DNA of 64,000 nucleotides, taken from NCBI RefSeq assembly GCF_022836935.1, contig NZ_CP083239.1, positions 62,001 to 126,000 on the forward strand. The letters are read 5' to 3'. The translations under genes were made by a program, and so were the position numbers. How positions within the stretch are numbered: the stretch's first letter is position 1; each line of letters starts with the position of its first letter. The DNA comes from Ancylobacter polymorphus. GTDB taxonomy: Bacteria; Pseudomonadota; Alphaproteobacteria; Rhizobiales; Xanthobacteraceae. Below the pieces are notes generated by a model that was not told the DNA's origin, did no database searches, and was given only the letters and a program-made list of their open reading frames with translations. Positions 9,620-18,018 of the stretch are shown here, piece after piece.

Positions 9620-9737
9620 ACGTTCCAGCGGATCACCCGCCCGGCGATGAAGGGCGTTCCGGCGGAGCACCCGCCCGGGAATGAGGGCGTGGGGCGCAAG
9701 AGTCTTCGGCCATCTCTACCGTGTTCTCACCCCCTGC

Positions 9738-9830
9738 CCCCTCATGGCCGGGCTTGACCCGGCCACCCAGCCTTGACGCCGGGCGCGGGCGGTAGGGCTG
9801 GGTCCCCGGGTCAAGCCCGGGGATGAGGGG
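9738..9830. repeat. A-type palindromic repeat, copy 6
   Basis: This copy lies 210 bases after copy 5. The DNA before both copies is shared (GCGCAAGAGTCTTCGGCCAT at about 9483 and again at about 9694, then a shared TCTCTACCGTGTTCTCACCC), confirming a tandem duplication. Confidence 0.9.
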
Positions 9831-9850
9831 CGCTCCAGCGGGCAAGGGAC

Positions 9851-9949
9851 CCGTCATCCCGGACGGTCCGCAGGACCGATCCGGGATCGCGAGACGCGTG
9901 GGGTGGCCACCGATCGCGGCTCTGCGCTGCGCTTCGGCCGGGATAACGG
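9851..9949. repeat. B-type palindromic repeat, copy 2
   Basis: This copy is almost identical to the B copy at 9188. One arm base has changed (CCGGGATAACGG). The A cluster is thus bracketed by, or mixed with, two B copies about 660 bases apart. Confidence 0.88.
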
Positions 9950-10120
9950 TCGTGGCTCCCCCCGCGTCGATTGCGGACTTCAGGCGATCCCCTCCACCAC
10001 CGGGCCCCCTCCCGTCCGGCCGTGCGATCTGCTAGACCTGCCCGCCCCTGGTCGAGACCCCCGCCGAGCCTCCCCCCACTGAGCCTCCCAACCGAGCCTT
10101 CCCTGCCGAGACCCCCGCCG

Positions 10121-10843
10121 ATGGCCCGCCTGCGTTCGTCCGTCTTCCTCGTGCTGCTGGTTCTGTGGACGGCGCTGCTGGCGCTCACCATTCCCTATTT
10201 CGCATGGCTCGACCGGCCGCACGCCACTCGCCGTTTCTCCCGCTTCTGGGCGGGCGGGGTGATGGCGATCCTGCGCCTCGTCGGGCTCGCCTACCGCACC
10301 ATCGGCGAAGAAAACCGCCCGCCCGAGCCGGCGCTCTATGTCGGCAACCATCAATCCGCCTTCGAGACCATCGCCGCCGCCGTGCTCATTCCCGATGTCG
10401 CCATCGTGCTGAAGGAGGAGCTGTACCGCATCCCGGTATTCGGCTGGTTCCTCAAGCGCTCGCCGATGATCGCCATCGACCGCGCGGGCGGCGCTTCCTC
10501 GGTGAAGAAGATGTTCCGCGAAGGCCGCGAGGCGAGCGAACACGGGCGCAATCTGCTGATCTTCCCCGAAGGCACCCGCCGCGCCGTGGACGAGCGGGCG
10601 GAGTTCCATCGCGGCGTGCTGCTGCTCTACAAGGCGCTGGATTTGCCGGTCGTGCCGGTCGTCAACAATGCCGGCCTGTACTGGCCGGCGCGCAGCTTCA
10701 GCATCCGGCCGGGCACCATCACCGTCTCCTACCTGCCGCCCATCCCCCCCGGCCTGCCGGACAAGGAGTTCATGGCACGGCTCACCGAGGCGATCTATGA
10801 GGAGCGCGACCGGCTGGTGGCGCAGGAGCGAGGGCATTCATGA
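10121..10843 (+). CDS. 1-acyl-sn-glycerol-3-phosphate acyltransferase (PlsC family)
   Basis: This 240-residue membrane enzyme probably transfers an acyl chain to lysophosphatidic acid in phospholipid synthesis. An N-terminal hydrophobic helix (VFLVLLVLWTALLALTIPYF) anchors it. The acyltransferase motifs are visible: NHQSAFE (the H-x4-D/E catalytic motif, here with Glu), the substrate-binding FPEGTRR, and a VPVVNNAG-type motif IV. The ATG at 10121 was chosen because it opens directly into the membrane anchor; the frame is open upstream into repeat DNA. The stop overlaps the next gene by 4 bases. An ornithine-lipid or other lyso-lipid acyltransferase role cannot be excluded. Confidence 0.88.
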   Translation: MARLRSSVFLVLLVLWTALLALTIPYFAWLDRPHATRRFSRFWAGGVMAILRLVGLAYRTIGEENRPPEPALYVGNHQSAFETIAAAVLIPDVAIVLKEELYRIPVFGWFLKRSPMIAIDRAGGASSVKKMFREGREASEHGRNLLIFPEGTRRAVDERAEFHRGVLLLYKALDLPVVPVVNNAGLYWPARSFSIRPGTITVSYLPPIPPGLPDKEFMARLTEAIYEERDRLVAQERGHS

Positions 10844-12078
10844 GCGCGGCGGGCACAAGCGAGGCGGGCATCGTCATTGTCGGGGCAGGCCAAGGTGGCT
10901 TTCAGGCCGCGGCCTCGCTGCGGGAAGCCGGCTATGAGGGCCGGCTCATTCTGGTCGGCGACGAGCCGGGCCTGCCCTATCAGCGCCCGCCGCTCTCCAA
11001 GGCCTATATGAAGGGCGACGCCGGCATCGAGCAGATCGAGCTGCGCGCCGGCGCCTTCTATGCCGACCATCGCATCGAACTGGTGAACGCCCGCGCCACC
11101 GCCATCGACCGGCCCGGCCAGCGCCTCGTGCTGGAGGGCGGCGAGGCGCTGCCCTACGCCCACCTCATCCTCGCCACCGGCGCCCGCAACCGGCCGCTGC
11201 CCGTGCCGGGGCACGATCTCGCCGGCGTGTTCTATCTGCGCACGCGGGCCGACGCCGACGCGCTCAAGGACCGGCTCGCCGCCGCCCGCCGCGTGGTGGT
11301 GATCGGCGCCGGCTTCATCGGGCTGGAATTCGCCGCCGTCGCCCGTGCCCTGGGCCATGAGGTGACCGTGCTGGAAGGCGCCAGCCGCGTTCTGGCCCGC
11401 GCCGTCTCGCCCGAGATGTCCGCCTTCTTCGCCAGCGCCCATGCCGCCATGGGCACCGATCTCGTGCTCGGCGCCGGGGTGATCGGGCTGGAGGGCGAGG
11501 CTGGCCACGTCACCGGCGTCCGAACCGGCGACGGCACCCTCTACCCCGCCGATTTCGTGCTGGTCGGCATCGGCGTGGTTCCGAATGTCGAACTCGCGGC
11601 CGAGGCCGGGCTGGAGGTGGCGAACGGCATCGTCGTCGACGCGCATCTCGCCACCACGGACCCCGCGATTTCCGCGCTCGGCGACGCAGTCGCCTATCCC
11701 AGCCGCTTCGCCGGCGGGAATGTCCGGCTGGAATCGGTGCAGAACGCCGCCGATCAGGCGCGCAGCCTCGCCCATCGCCTCACCGGCAAGGGGACGCCCT
11801 TCGACGCCGTGCCGTGGTTCTGGAGCGACCAGGCCGATCTCAAGCTGCAGATCGTCGGCCTCGCCGCCGCCACCGACAGCGCGGTGCTGCGGGGCGATCC
11901 CGCCTCGCGCCGCTTCTCGGTGTTCCGCTTCCGCGACGGCGTGCTCACCGCCATTGAGAGCGTGAACCGCCCGGCCGATCACATGCTCGGCCGCCGCCTG
12001 CTCGCCGGCACACCGGCGATCACCCCGGAACAGGCGGGCAATGAGGGCTTCGATTTGAAGACCCTGCTGGCGAAATAG
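10840..12078 (+). CDS. FAD/NAD(P)-dependent ferredoxin reductase
   Basis: This 412-residue oxidoreductase belongs to the putidaredoxin/rhodocoxin reductase group that passes electrons from NADH to a [2Fe-2S] ferredoxin. The FAD-binding GAGQGGFQAA is near residue 14, PYQRPPLSKAY follows, then the central ATG motif (LILATGARNRPLP), the NAD-binding GAGFIGLEFAAVA and the second FAD contact (ISALGDAVAYP). A C-terminal domain with WFWSDQADLKLQIVG is typical of this group. It overlaps the acyltransferase gene by 4 bases, yet no ferredoxin or P450 gene is next to it, so its redox partner must be elsewhere. Confidence 0.87.
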   Translation: MSAAGTSEAGIVIVGAGQGGFQAAASLREAGYEGRLILVGDEPGLPYQRPPLSKAYMKGDAGIEQIELRAGAFYADHRIELVNARATAIDRPGQRLVLEGGEALPYAHLILATGARNRPLPVPGHDLAGVFYLRTRADADALKDRLAAARRVVVIGAGFIGLEFAAVARALGHEVTVLEGASRVLARAVSPEMSAFFASAHAAMGTDLVLGAGVIGLEGEAGHVTGVRTGDGTLYPADFVLVGIGVVPNVELAAEAGLEVANGIVVDAHLATTDPAISALGDAVAYPSRFAGGNVRLESVQNAADQARSLAHRLTGKGTPFDAVPWFWSDQADLKLQIVGLAAATDSAVLRGDPASRRFSVFRFRDGVLTAIESVNRPADHMLGRRLLAGTPAITPEQAGNEGFDLKTLLAK

Positions 12079-12206
12079 GCGCGGCCGGCCGCTTCGGTCT
12101 CATCGTCCACCTCATCGGCCTCATCGGTCACTCGAAAAAGCGGGACTTGGCGGGGCGAAATCGCGCGCCTACTCTCGCGTCTGGTCCCCCTCCCTGCGGA
12201 GTTCCG

Positions 12207-13127
12207 ATGGCCTTTTCGCTGCGCCAGCTCCAGTATTTCGTGGCGGTGGCAGAGAATGGTTCCGTCTCTTCCGCCGCGCACGCCTTGTCGATCTCGCAGT
12301 CGACGGTAACAGAATCGCTGCGCGAACTGGAACTTGATCTGGGCTTCAAGCTGCTGGAACGCCACGCGCGCGGCGTTGATCTTACCCTCAAGGGCCATCA
12401 TTTCCTGCGCCATGCCCGCAAGATACTTGGCGATGTTGCCGATGCGCGGCGGGCACTGGCCGGGCCGGAAACGGCGGCGCTCACCGGCCGGCTGGCGGTG
12501 GGGGTGACACCGCTGGTCGCCGGCTACATCTATTCCGACCTCATCGCCCGCTTCCGCCGCGCCTTCCCCGGTGTCGCCGTCGAAGCCGTTGAAGATGCTG
12601 GAGATTATCTCGAACATCTGCTGGTGGGCGGCGAGCTCGATGTCGCAGTCATGGTGCTGCCGCCCGGCCGGCATTCGGCGGCGCTGCAGACGGAAACCGT
12701 GGAAGTCTCGCCCTATCGCGTGTGGATGCCGCTTGGCCACCCCGCGCTGGTGGAGGAGCGGGTGAGCCTGCGCGCCTTCAGCGAGGAGCCGCATGTGCTT
12801 CTCGCTATTGACGAAATCGCCGAGGCCTCGGAGATCGTCTGGCGCCGGCTCGGCATCCGCCCGCCGGTGGCGTTCCGCACCCGCTCGGTGGAGGCGGTGC
12901 GCTCGCTGGTGGCGACCGGCGCCGGCGTGGCGGTGCTGCCGGACCTCACCTACCGCCCCTGGTCGCTGGAAGGCGACAAGATCGAGGCGCGCACACTGAT
13001 CGACACGGTGCCGGCGGTGGAGGTGGCCACCGCCTGGCGTCGCGGCTCGCCGCTCTCCCCCGCCGCCGCCGGCTTCGTCGCCATCGCTGCCACCCGCACC
13101 CGCTCCACCCCGCACGCCCGTATGTGA
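12207..13127 (+). CDS. LysR-family transcriptional regulator
   Basis: This 306-residue regulator begins with a winged helix-turn-helix (FSLRQLQYFVAVAENGSVSSAAHALSISQSTVTESLRELE region, residues 3-60). A periplasmic-binding-protein-like effector domain follows (VGVTPLVAGYIYSDLIARFRRAFPG onward). The ATG at 12207 follows a GGAG site and opens directly into the helix-turn-helix. The gene is convergent with adenine deaminase; the ferredoxin reductase gene lies just upstream on the same strand. The target and the effector are not evident. Confidence 0.9.
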   Translation: MAFSLRQLQYFVAVAENGSVSSAAHALSISQSTVTESLRELELDLGFKLLERHARGVDLTLKGHHFLRHARKILGDVADARRALAGPETAALTGRLAVGVTPLVAGYIYSDLIARFRRAFPGVAVEAVEDAGDYLEHLLVGGELDVAVMVLPPGRHSAALQTETVEVSPYRVWMPLGHPALVEERVSLRAFSEEPHVLLAIDEIAEASEIVWRRLGIRPPVAFRTRSVEAVRSLVATGAGVAVLPDLTYRPWSLEGDKIEARTLIDTVPAVEVATAWRRGSPLSPAAAGFVAIAATRTRSTPHARM

Positions 13128-13147
13128 CGCGCGCGGTGGTGCCACGC

Positions 13148-14884
13148 TTACCCATTCCCGGCGGGAGCGGGGGCGGGCTCCAGCAGGGCGAAGGCGTTGA
13201 CGTCGAACAGGCCGACATCCGTGATCTTCAGATGCGGAATCACCGGCAGCGGCAGGAACGCCACCTGCAAAAACGGCTCGGCCAGCGTGACGCCAAGCGC
13301 CTTCGCCGCCGCGCGTAGCGGGATGAGCGCGTCATGCACCTCCTCGAACGAGGTGTCCGCCATCAGCCCGGCGACGGGCAAGGCGAGTTCGGCCGTTACC
13401 TCCCCGCCATCGGCTACCGCGAAGCCGCCGCGCAGTTCGATCAGCCGGTTCACCGCCAGCGCCATGTCGGCCTCGTCGACGCCGACCACGGTGATGTTGT
13501 GGCTGTCATGCCCGACCGAGGAGGCGATGGCGCCGCGCTTCATGCCGAAACCATGGACAAAGCCGCGGCCGATATTGCCGTTGCGCCCGTGCCGCTCGAC
13601 CACGCAGACCTTCACCGCGTCCTTTTCAAGGTCGGCCCGCTTCTCGCCATCGACGACCGGCAAATCGAGCCGCACATCCTCGGTGATGATGCGGCCCGGC
13701 ACCACACCGATGACGCGGGTGGCATGTTCCGTGGCCGGGATGCGGAAATCCGCCGCCGCGACCTTCCGCGCCTTCACGGAATCCATGCCGACCGGGGCGA
13801 CATGCCCGCGCGCGGCGAACAGCTCCGGCGTCACCGGCCGCCCGGCGGATATGACCTGGCGCACCGAACAGGCTTCCAGATCATCCACCAGCACGATGTC
13901 GGCGCGCCGTCCCGGCGCGATGAGGCCGCGATCGGTGAGGCCGAAGGCGTTGGCCGCCGACCAGCTCGCCACCCGGTAGACATGGTGCAGCGGCGCGCCG
14001 TGGCCGATGGCCTCGCGGATCATGTAGTCGAGATGGCCTTCCTCGGCGATGTCGAGCGGGTTGCGGTCATCGGTGCAGAACGCCAGAAATGCGGAAGTGT
14101 CGGCCGAAATGAGCGGGATCAGCGCGTGCAGGTCCTTGGAGACCGAGCCCTCGCGGATGAGGACCGACATGCCCTTCATCAGCTTCTCGCGCGCTTCCTC
14201 CAGCCCGGTCGCCTCATGCTCGGTGCGGATGCCGGCGGCGATGTAGCCGTTGAGGTCGCGCCCGCGCAGGAGGGGCGCGTGGCCATCGATGTGCCCGTCG
14301 GAGAACAGCGACAGCTTGGCGAGGCAGCCCTCATCGGCGAACAGCACGCCGGGAAAGTTCATGAATTCAGCCAGCCCGATGCCGGAGCCGTGGCCGCGCA
14401 GCAGCGCGAGGTCGGGCGCGGCCAGCTCGGCACCGGCGGTCTCGAAGGAGGTGGCGGGCACGCAGGAGGAGAGCTGGACCCGCAGGTCCATGATCATCGC
14501 CTCGGCGCAGCGCTGGAAATAGGCGATGCCCTCGGCGCCCAGCACATTGGCGATCTCATGCGGGTCGCAGATCGCCGTGGTGACGCCGTGCGGCAGCACG
14601 CAGCGGTCGAATTCCAGCGGGGTGACCAGCGAGGATTCGACATGCAGATGCGTGTCGATGAAGCCGGGAACGGCGAACAGGCCGGCGCCGTCGATCTCCT
14701 GCGCGCCGCTGTATTCGCCATAGGTGCCGACGATGCGGTCCCCCACCATGGCGATGTCGGTGCGGGTGAGCGCGCCGGATATCACGTCCAGAAGCTCGAC
14801 GCCCTTGATCACCAGATCGGCCGGCGCGGTGCCGCGCCCGGCCTCGATGAAACGGGCGATCTCGGCCGGGCTGCGAGCGGTCAT
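13148..14884 (-). CDS. ade: Adenine deaminase
   Basis: This 578-residue metal-dependent amidohydrolase converts adenine to hypoxanthine and ammonia in purine salvage. The metal-binding THLHVESS is near residue 75, and [25 protein letters not shown] and [18 protein letters not shown] follow in the order seen in the Ade family. The C-terminal adenine deaminase domain ends the protein ([10 protein letters not shown] and the [14 protein letters not shown] region). The start has a good GGAGTG site that lies within the stop region of the aldo/keto reductase gene, so the two genes are translationally linked. The length fits the family. Confidence 0.95.
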   Translation of the reverse strand: MTARSPAEIARFIEAGRGTAPADLVIKGVELLDVISGALTRTDIAMVGDRIVGTYGEYSGAQEIDGAGLFAVPGFIDTHLHVESSLVTPLEFDRCVLPHGVTTAICDPHEIANVLGAEGIAYFQRCAEAMIMDLRVQLSSCVPATSFETAGAELAAPDLALLRGHGSGIGLAEFMNFPGVLFADEGCLAKLSLFSDGHIDGHAPLLRGRDLNGYIAAGIRTEHEATGLEEAREKLMKGMSVLIREGSVSKDLHALIPLISADTSAFLAFCTDDRNPLDIAEEGHLDYMIREAIGHGAPLHHVYRVASWSAANAFGLTDRGLIAPGRRADIVLVDDLEACSVRQVISAGRPVTPELFAARGHVAPVGMDSVKARKVAAADFRIPATEHATRVIGVVPGRIITEDVRLDLPVVDGEKRADLEKDAVKVCVVERHGRNGNIGRGFVHGFGMKRGAIASSVGHDSHNITVVGVDEADMALAVNRLIELRGGFAVADGGEVTAELALPVAGLMADTSFEEVHDALIPLRAAAKALGVTLAEPFLQVAFLPLPVIPHLKITDVGLFDVNAFALLEPAPAPAGNG

Positions 14885-14888
14885 GGGG

Positions 14889-15848
14889 TCACTCCTTCCA
14901 GGCGCTGGCCTTGTCGAGCCGGGCCATGTCTGCGCCGGTGAGGGCGAGATCGACGCTGGCGATGAGGTCGCCGAGCTGTTCCACCCGCGAGGCGCTGGCG
15001 ATGGGGGCGGTGATGCTGGGCCGCGCCATCACCCAGGCGAGCGCCACCTGCGTCGGCGTGGCGCCATGGGCGGCGGCCACCTCGTCCAGCGCGGCGAGGA
15101 TGCCCTCCCCGCGCGGGTTGAGATATTTCGCCACCAGCTCGCCCCCGCGCACGCTCTTTCCCGCATCGGCGGCGCTGCGGTACTTGCCGGTGAGGAAGCC
15201 GGCGGCGAGCGAGAAATAGGGAATGACGCCGAGGCCGTTGGCGGCGCAGACCGCTTCGACATCGGCCTCATAGCCGGCGCGCTCGCACAGATTATATTCC
15301 GGCTGCAGCGTCTCATAGCGCGGCAGCTTCTCGCGCGTCGCCACCGCCAGCGCCTCGAACAGACGCGGCGCCGTGAGGTTGGAGGCGCCGATGAGCCGGA
15401 CCTTGCCGGCGCGGATCAGCTCGTCATAGGCGCCGAGCACCTCTTCGAACGGGGTGTCCGGGTCGTCCCAATGCGATTGGTAGAGGTCGATATAGTCGGT
15501 CTGCAGGCGCGCCAGCGAGGCGTCGACGGCGCGGCGGATATAGTCCGCCTGCAGGCAGACCTTGCCCTGCCCCATGTCGCTGCCGACCTTGGTGGCGATG
15601 ACGAGCCGGTCGCGATTGCCGCGCGTCTTCATCCATTTGCCGATGATGGTCTCGGATTCGCCGCCCTGATGGCCCTCGGCCCAGCGGGAATAGACATCGG
15701 CGGTGTCGATGAAGCACAGGCCGGCATCGAACAGCGCGTCGAGCAGGCGGAAGGAGGTGGGCTCGTCGGCGGTCCAGCCGAAGACATTGCCGCCGATGCA
15801 CAGCGGCGGCACCAGAATATCCGAGCGTCCGAGGCGGCGCAGTTCCAT
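14889..15848 (-). CDS. Aldo/keto reductase
   Basis: This 319-residue NADPH-dependent reductase has a TIM-barrel fold. The catalytic tetrad can be seen: Asp and Tyr in [11 protein letters not shown], Lys in VIATKVGSD, and His in [11 protein letters not shown]. The C-terminal cofactor-binding part includes [12 protein letters not shown]. The ATG at 15848 follows a strong GGAGGA; the in-frame extension upstream is not supported. It is placed between the DeoR-type regulator and ade on one strand, suggesting a sugar or nucleoside-derived aldehyde substrate, but that is only context. Confidence 0.88.
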   Translation of the reverse strand: MELRRLGRSDILVPPLCIGGNVFGWTADEPTSFRLLDALFDAGLCFIDTADVYSRWAEGHQGGESETIIGKWMKTRGNRDRLVIATKVGSDMGQGKVCLQADYIRRAVDASLARLQTDYIDLYQSHWDDPDTPFEEVLGAYDELIRAGKVRLIGASNLTAPRLFEALAVATREKLPRYETLQPEYNLCERAGYEADVEAVCAANGLGVIPYFSLAAGFLTGKYRSAADAGKSVRGGELVAKYLNPRGEGILAALDEVAAAHGATPTQVALAWVMARPSITAPIASASRVEQLGDLIASVDLALTGADMARLDKASAWKE

Positions 15849-15963
15849 TCGTGTCTCCTCCGGCGGTTGGGGGTATGGGGCGCCGCGCACGGCTCAGGGC
15901 TCGCCGACCCCGGCGCACGCCGCCCCACGATCAGCTTGCGATGCAAGCCGATCGGCGCGTGCT

Positions 15964-16749
15964 CTAGAACCCGTCCTCGTCAAGCGAACCGACCTCGATC
16001 AGTTCCACCTGCTCGCGCTGGCACACATTGCGCAGTTCGGGCGACGATACCGTGTCGGTGACGAAGGTGTCGACCTCCGACATCGAGCCGATGCGCACAG
16101 GCGCGGTGCGCTCCAGCTTGGAGCGGTCGGCCACCAGAATGATCTGGCGGGCATTGTCGATGATGGCGCGGGCGACCTGAACCTCGCGATAGTCGAAATC
16201 GAGCAGCGTGCCGTCTTCCTCGATCGCCGAGGCGCCGATCACGGCGTAGTCGACGCGGAACTGGCGGACGAAATCCACCGCCGCCGAACCAATCACCGCT
16301 CCGTCGGCCTGCCGCACCGGGCCGCCGGCCATGATCAGCTCGATGCGGGGATGGCGGTAGAGCAGCGTCGCCACGTTGAGGTTGTTGGTGATGACCAGCA
16401 GGTCCTCATGGTCGGACAGGGCGCGGGCGACCTCTTCCGTCGTGGTGCCGATATTGATGAACAGCGAGGCGCGGTTCGGCACCATGCTGGCGGCGGCCTC
16501 GGCGATGGCGCGCTTGGCGCCCTGCGCCATGGCGCGGCGGGCCTCATAGGCGAGGTTCTCCACCCCCGAGGCGACCACGGCACCGCCATGCACGCGCGAC
16601 ATCAGCCGCCGCACGCACAGATCGTTGAGATCCTTGCGGATGGTCTGGGGCGAGACATCGAAACGGCCGGCGAGGTCTTCCACGCTCACCCGCCCCTGGG
16701 CGCGCGCGAGGCCGAGAATGTCCTGCTGGCGTGAGGAGATCGCGTTCAT
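15964..16749 (-). CDS. DeoR/GlpR-family transcriptional regulator
   Basis: This 261-residue repressor starts with a DeoR-type winged helix-turn-helix (RQQDILGLARAQGRVSVEDL, then FDVSPQTIRKDLNDL). A sugar-phosphate-sensing domain of the isomerase-like fold follows (LFINIGTTTEEVARAL, ITNNLNVATLL, GSAAVDFVRQFRVDYAVIGAS). The sequence resembles GlpR regulators of glycerol-3-phosphate use, but no glp genes are in the window. It reads toward the aldo/keto reductase and adenine deaminase genes, which may be its targets. Confidence 0.9.
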   Translation of the reverse strand: MNAISSRQQDILGLARAQGRVSVEDLAGRFDVSPQTIRKDLNDLCVRRLMSRVHGGAVVASGVENLAYEARRAMAQGAKRAIAEAAASMVPNRASLFINIGTTTEEVARALSDHEDLLVITNNLNVATLLYRHPRIELIMAGGPVRQADGAVIGSAAVDFVRQFRVDYAVIGASAIEEDGTLLDFDYREVQVARAIIDNARQIILVADRSKLERTAPVRIGSMSEVDTFVTDTVSSPELRNVCQREQVELIEVGSLDEDGF

Positions 16750-16845
16750 GCGGCCAACGGCCTTTCTCCCGAAATGGACGACCGTCTTCTGCGGACGATT
16801 CGAACCGCATCCTGCACAAGGAGGCCCGGCGCCGCAAACGCCTGT

Positions 16846-18018
16846 TTAGAGGCGCTGCAACATGAGCACGCTGGCGAGCCCGCCTGCCGCCGCGATGGCG
16901 GAAAGGCCAAGCGCGCCCGGCGCCTCGCGGGCGAGTTCATGGAACTGGCGCACGGCGAGGATGGCACCGGACGCGCCGATGGGATGGCCGCGCGCCAACG
17001 CCCCGCCGCCGCGATTGAGGGCGGCGGGATCGAGGCCGTTCCACCAGCAATTCGTCAGTGCCTGCCCGGCGGAAGCTTCCATCAGCTCGACGACCGGAAT
17101 CTGCGCCCAGTCCATTATGTGCCCGTAAAGGTCGAGACGATCGAAATCCATGACGCCGGTTTCGCGTGAGCTTTGCGCCAGGGCGTAGTTCAGCGCCCCC
17201 GGCGGGTCGTCCGCGGCCGCCCCGAAGGATTGGGCGAAGAACACTTCGGCCACCGGACGGCCGCCCTGCCGGCGTCGGTCCGCCCAGCCCTGCGAACCGA
17301 CCAGCACGACGGCGGCCGCATCCGCCTCCACCGCGACGCCGGCGGCGTCGAGTTCGCTCGCGCCGTCGCGGTAGAGCACCGGCGCGCGGGCACACAGCGC
17401 CGGGGTCAGCGCGCGGGTGAAGCTGTCAAAGGCGAGGCCCGCCACCGGCACGATCTCGGCTTCCAGCCGCGCGCGCGCCGCCAGCGCCTTGGCGTGGCTG
17501 GCCATGGCGAATTCCGCCTGCCGCTCGCGGCTGTAGCCCTTCGCCGCCCGGGCCAGCACCGCGATCATGTCGGGGTCACGGCCCGGCCATGGGGTGAAGG
17601 GCGGGCGGTCATAGAACTGCGGCGGCTCACCCTTGGCCTTCGGCCGCACGGCGCGCAGGGGGGAGCGGCTGAAGCTCTCCACCCCGCCGGCGAGCACCAG
17701 CTCCGCCGCGCCCGATTCCACCATCCGCGCCGCCAGCTGGATGGCGTCGAGCCCGGAACAGCATTGCGTATCGACGGTCAGCGCCGGCACATATTCGGAA
17801 AAGCCGGCGGCGAGCCCGGCGAGCCGGGCGACATTGCCGCCGCCGGACAGCGCATTACCGAGAATGACGTAATCGAGATCGTCCGGTGCCACGCACATCT
17901 CATCAAGGCAGGCGCGCAGCACCGGGGCGGCGAGGTCGTGCGCCTCCACCGCGCGGAAGGCGCCGCCGCGCGGGGCCACCGCCGTGCGGCGGGCGGCGAT
18001 GACAAACGCACGGTTCAT
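16846..18018 (-). CDS. Thiolase-family protein (acetyl-CoA acetyltransferase-like), second cysteine missing
   Basis: This 390-residue thiolase is the last gene of the tetR-bioMNY-ligase operon. The nucleophilic Cys lies in DTQCCSGLDAIQLA (about residue 87) and the catalytic His in ARGHPIGASG near residue 350. The usual C-terminal CxGGG loop reads AIAAAGGLASVL, so the second catalytic Cys is replaced by Ala. That makes ordinary Claisen or thiolytic chemistry doubtful. B. subtilis has the same three-part association (yhfS thiolase, yhfT ligase, yhfU BioY), so a role with a pimelate-like or biotin-related acyl-CoA is suggested but unproven. The start codon overlaps the ligase stop by 4 bases. 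Confidence 0.85.
   Translation of the reverse strand: MNRAFVIAARRTAVAPRGGAFRAVEAHDLAAPVLRACLDEMCVAPDDLDYVILGNALSGGGNVARLAGLAAGFSEYVPALTVDTQCCSGLDAIQLAARMVESGAAELVLAGGVESFSRSPLRAVRPKAKGEPPQFYDRPPFTPWPGRDPDMIAVLARAAKGYSRERQAEFAMASHAKALAARARLEAEIVPVAGLAFDSFTRALTPALCARAPVLYRDGASELDAAGVAVEADAAAVVLVGSQGWADRRRQGGRPVAEVFFAQSFGAAADDPPGALNYALAQSSRETGVMDFDRLDLYGHIMDWAQIPVVELMEASAGQALTNCWWNGLDPAALNRGGGALARGHPIGASGAILAVRQFHELAREAPGALGLSAIAAAGGLASVLMLQRL

Larger units (their letters stand above)
8837..10120. other. Non-coding repeat-rich block
   Basis: No gene is supported in this stretch of nearly 1.3 kb. It holds the promoter side of ydcS (with a small palindrome at 8932-8946), four A-type and two B-type palindromic repeats, and short direct repeats linking them, then the leader of the acyltransferase gene. 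Open frames here are by-products of the high GC content. Confidence 0.8.

Noticed and set aside
9072..9949. Possible CRISPR array
   Set aside because: The repeats are about 90 bases, palindromic over their length, few and unevenly spaced, with related spacers and no cas genes.
15964..16749. Naming the DeoR-type gene glpR
   Set aside because: The sequence is GlpR-like, but no glycerol-3-phosphate genes are near. The symbol was left empty.
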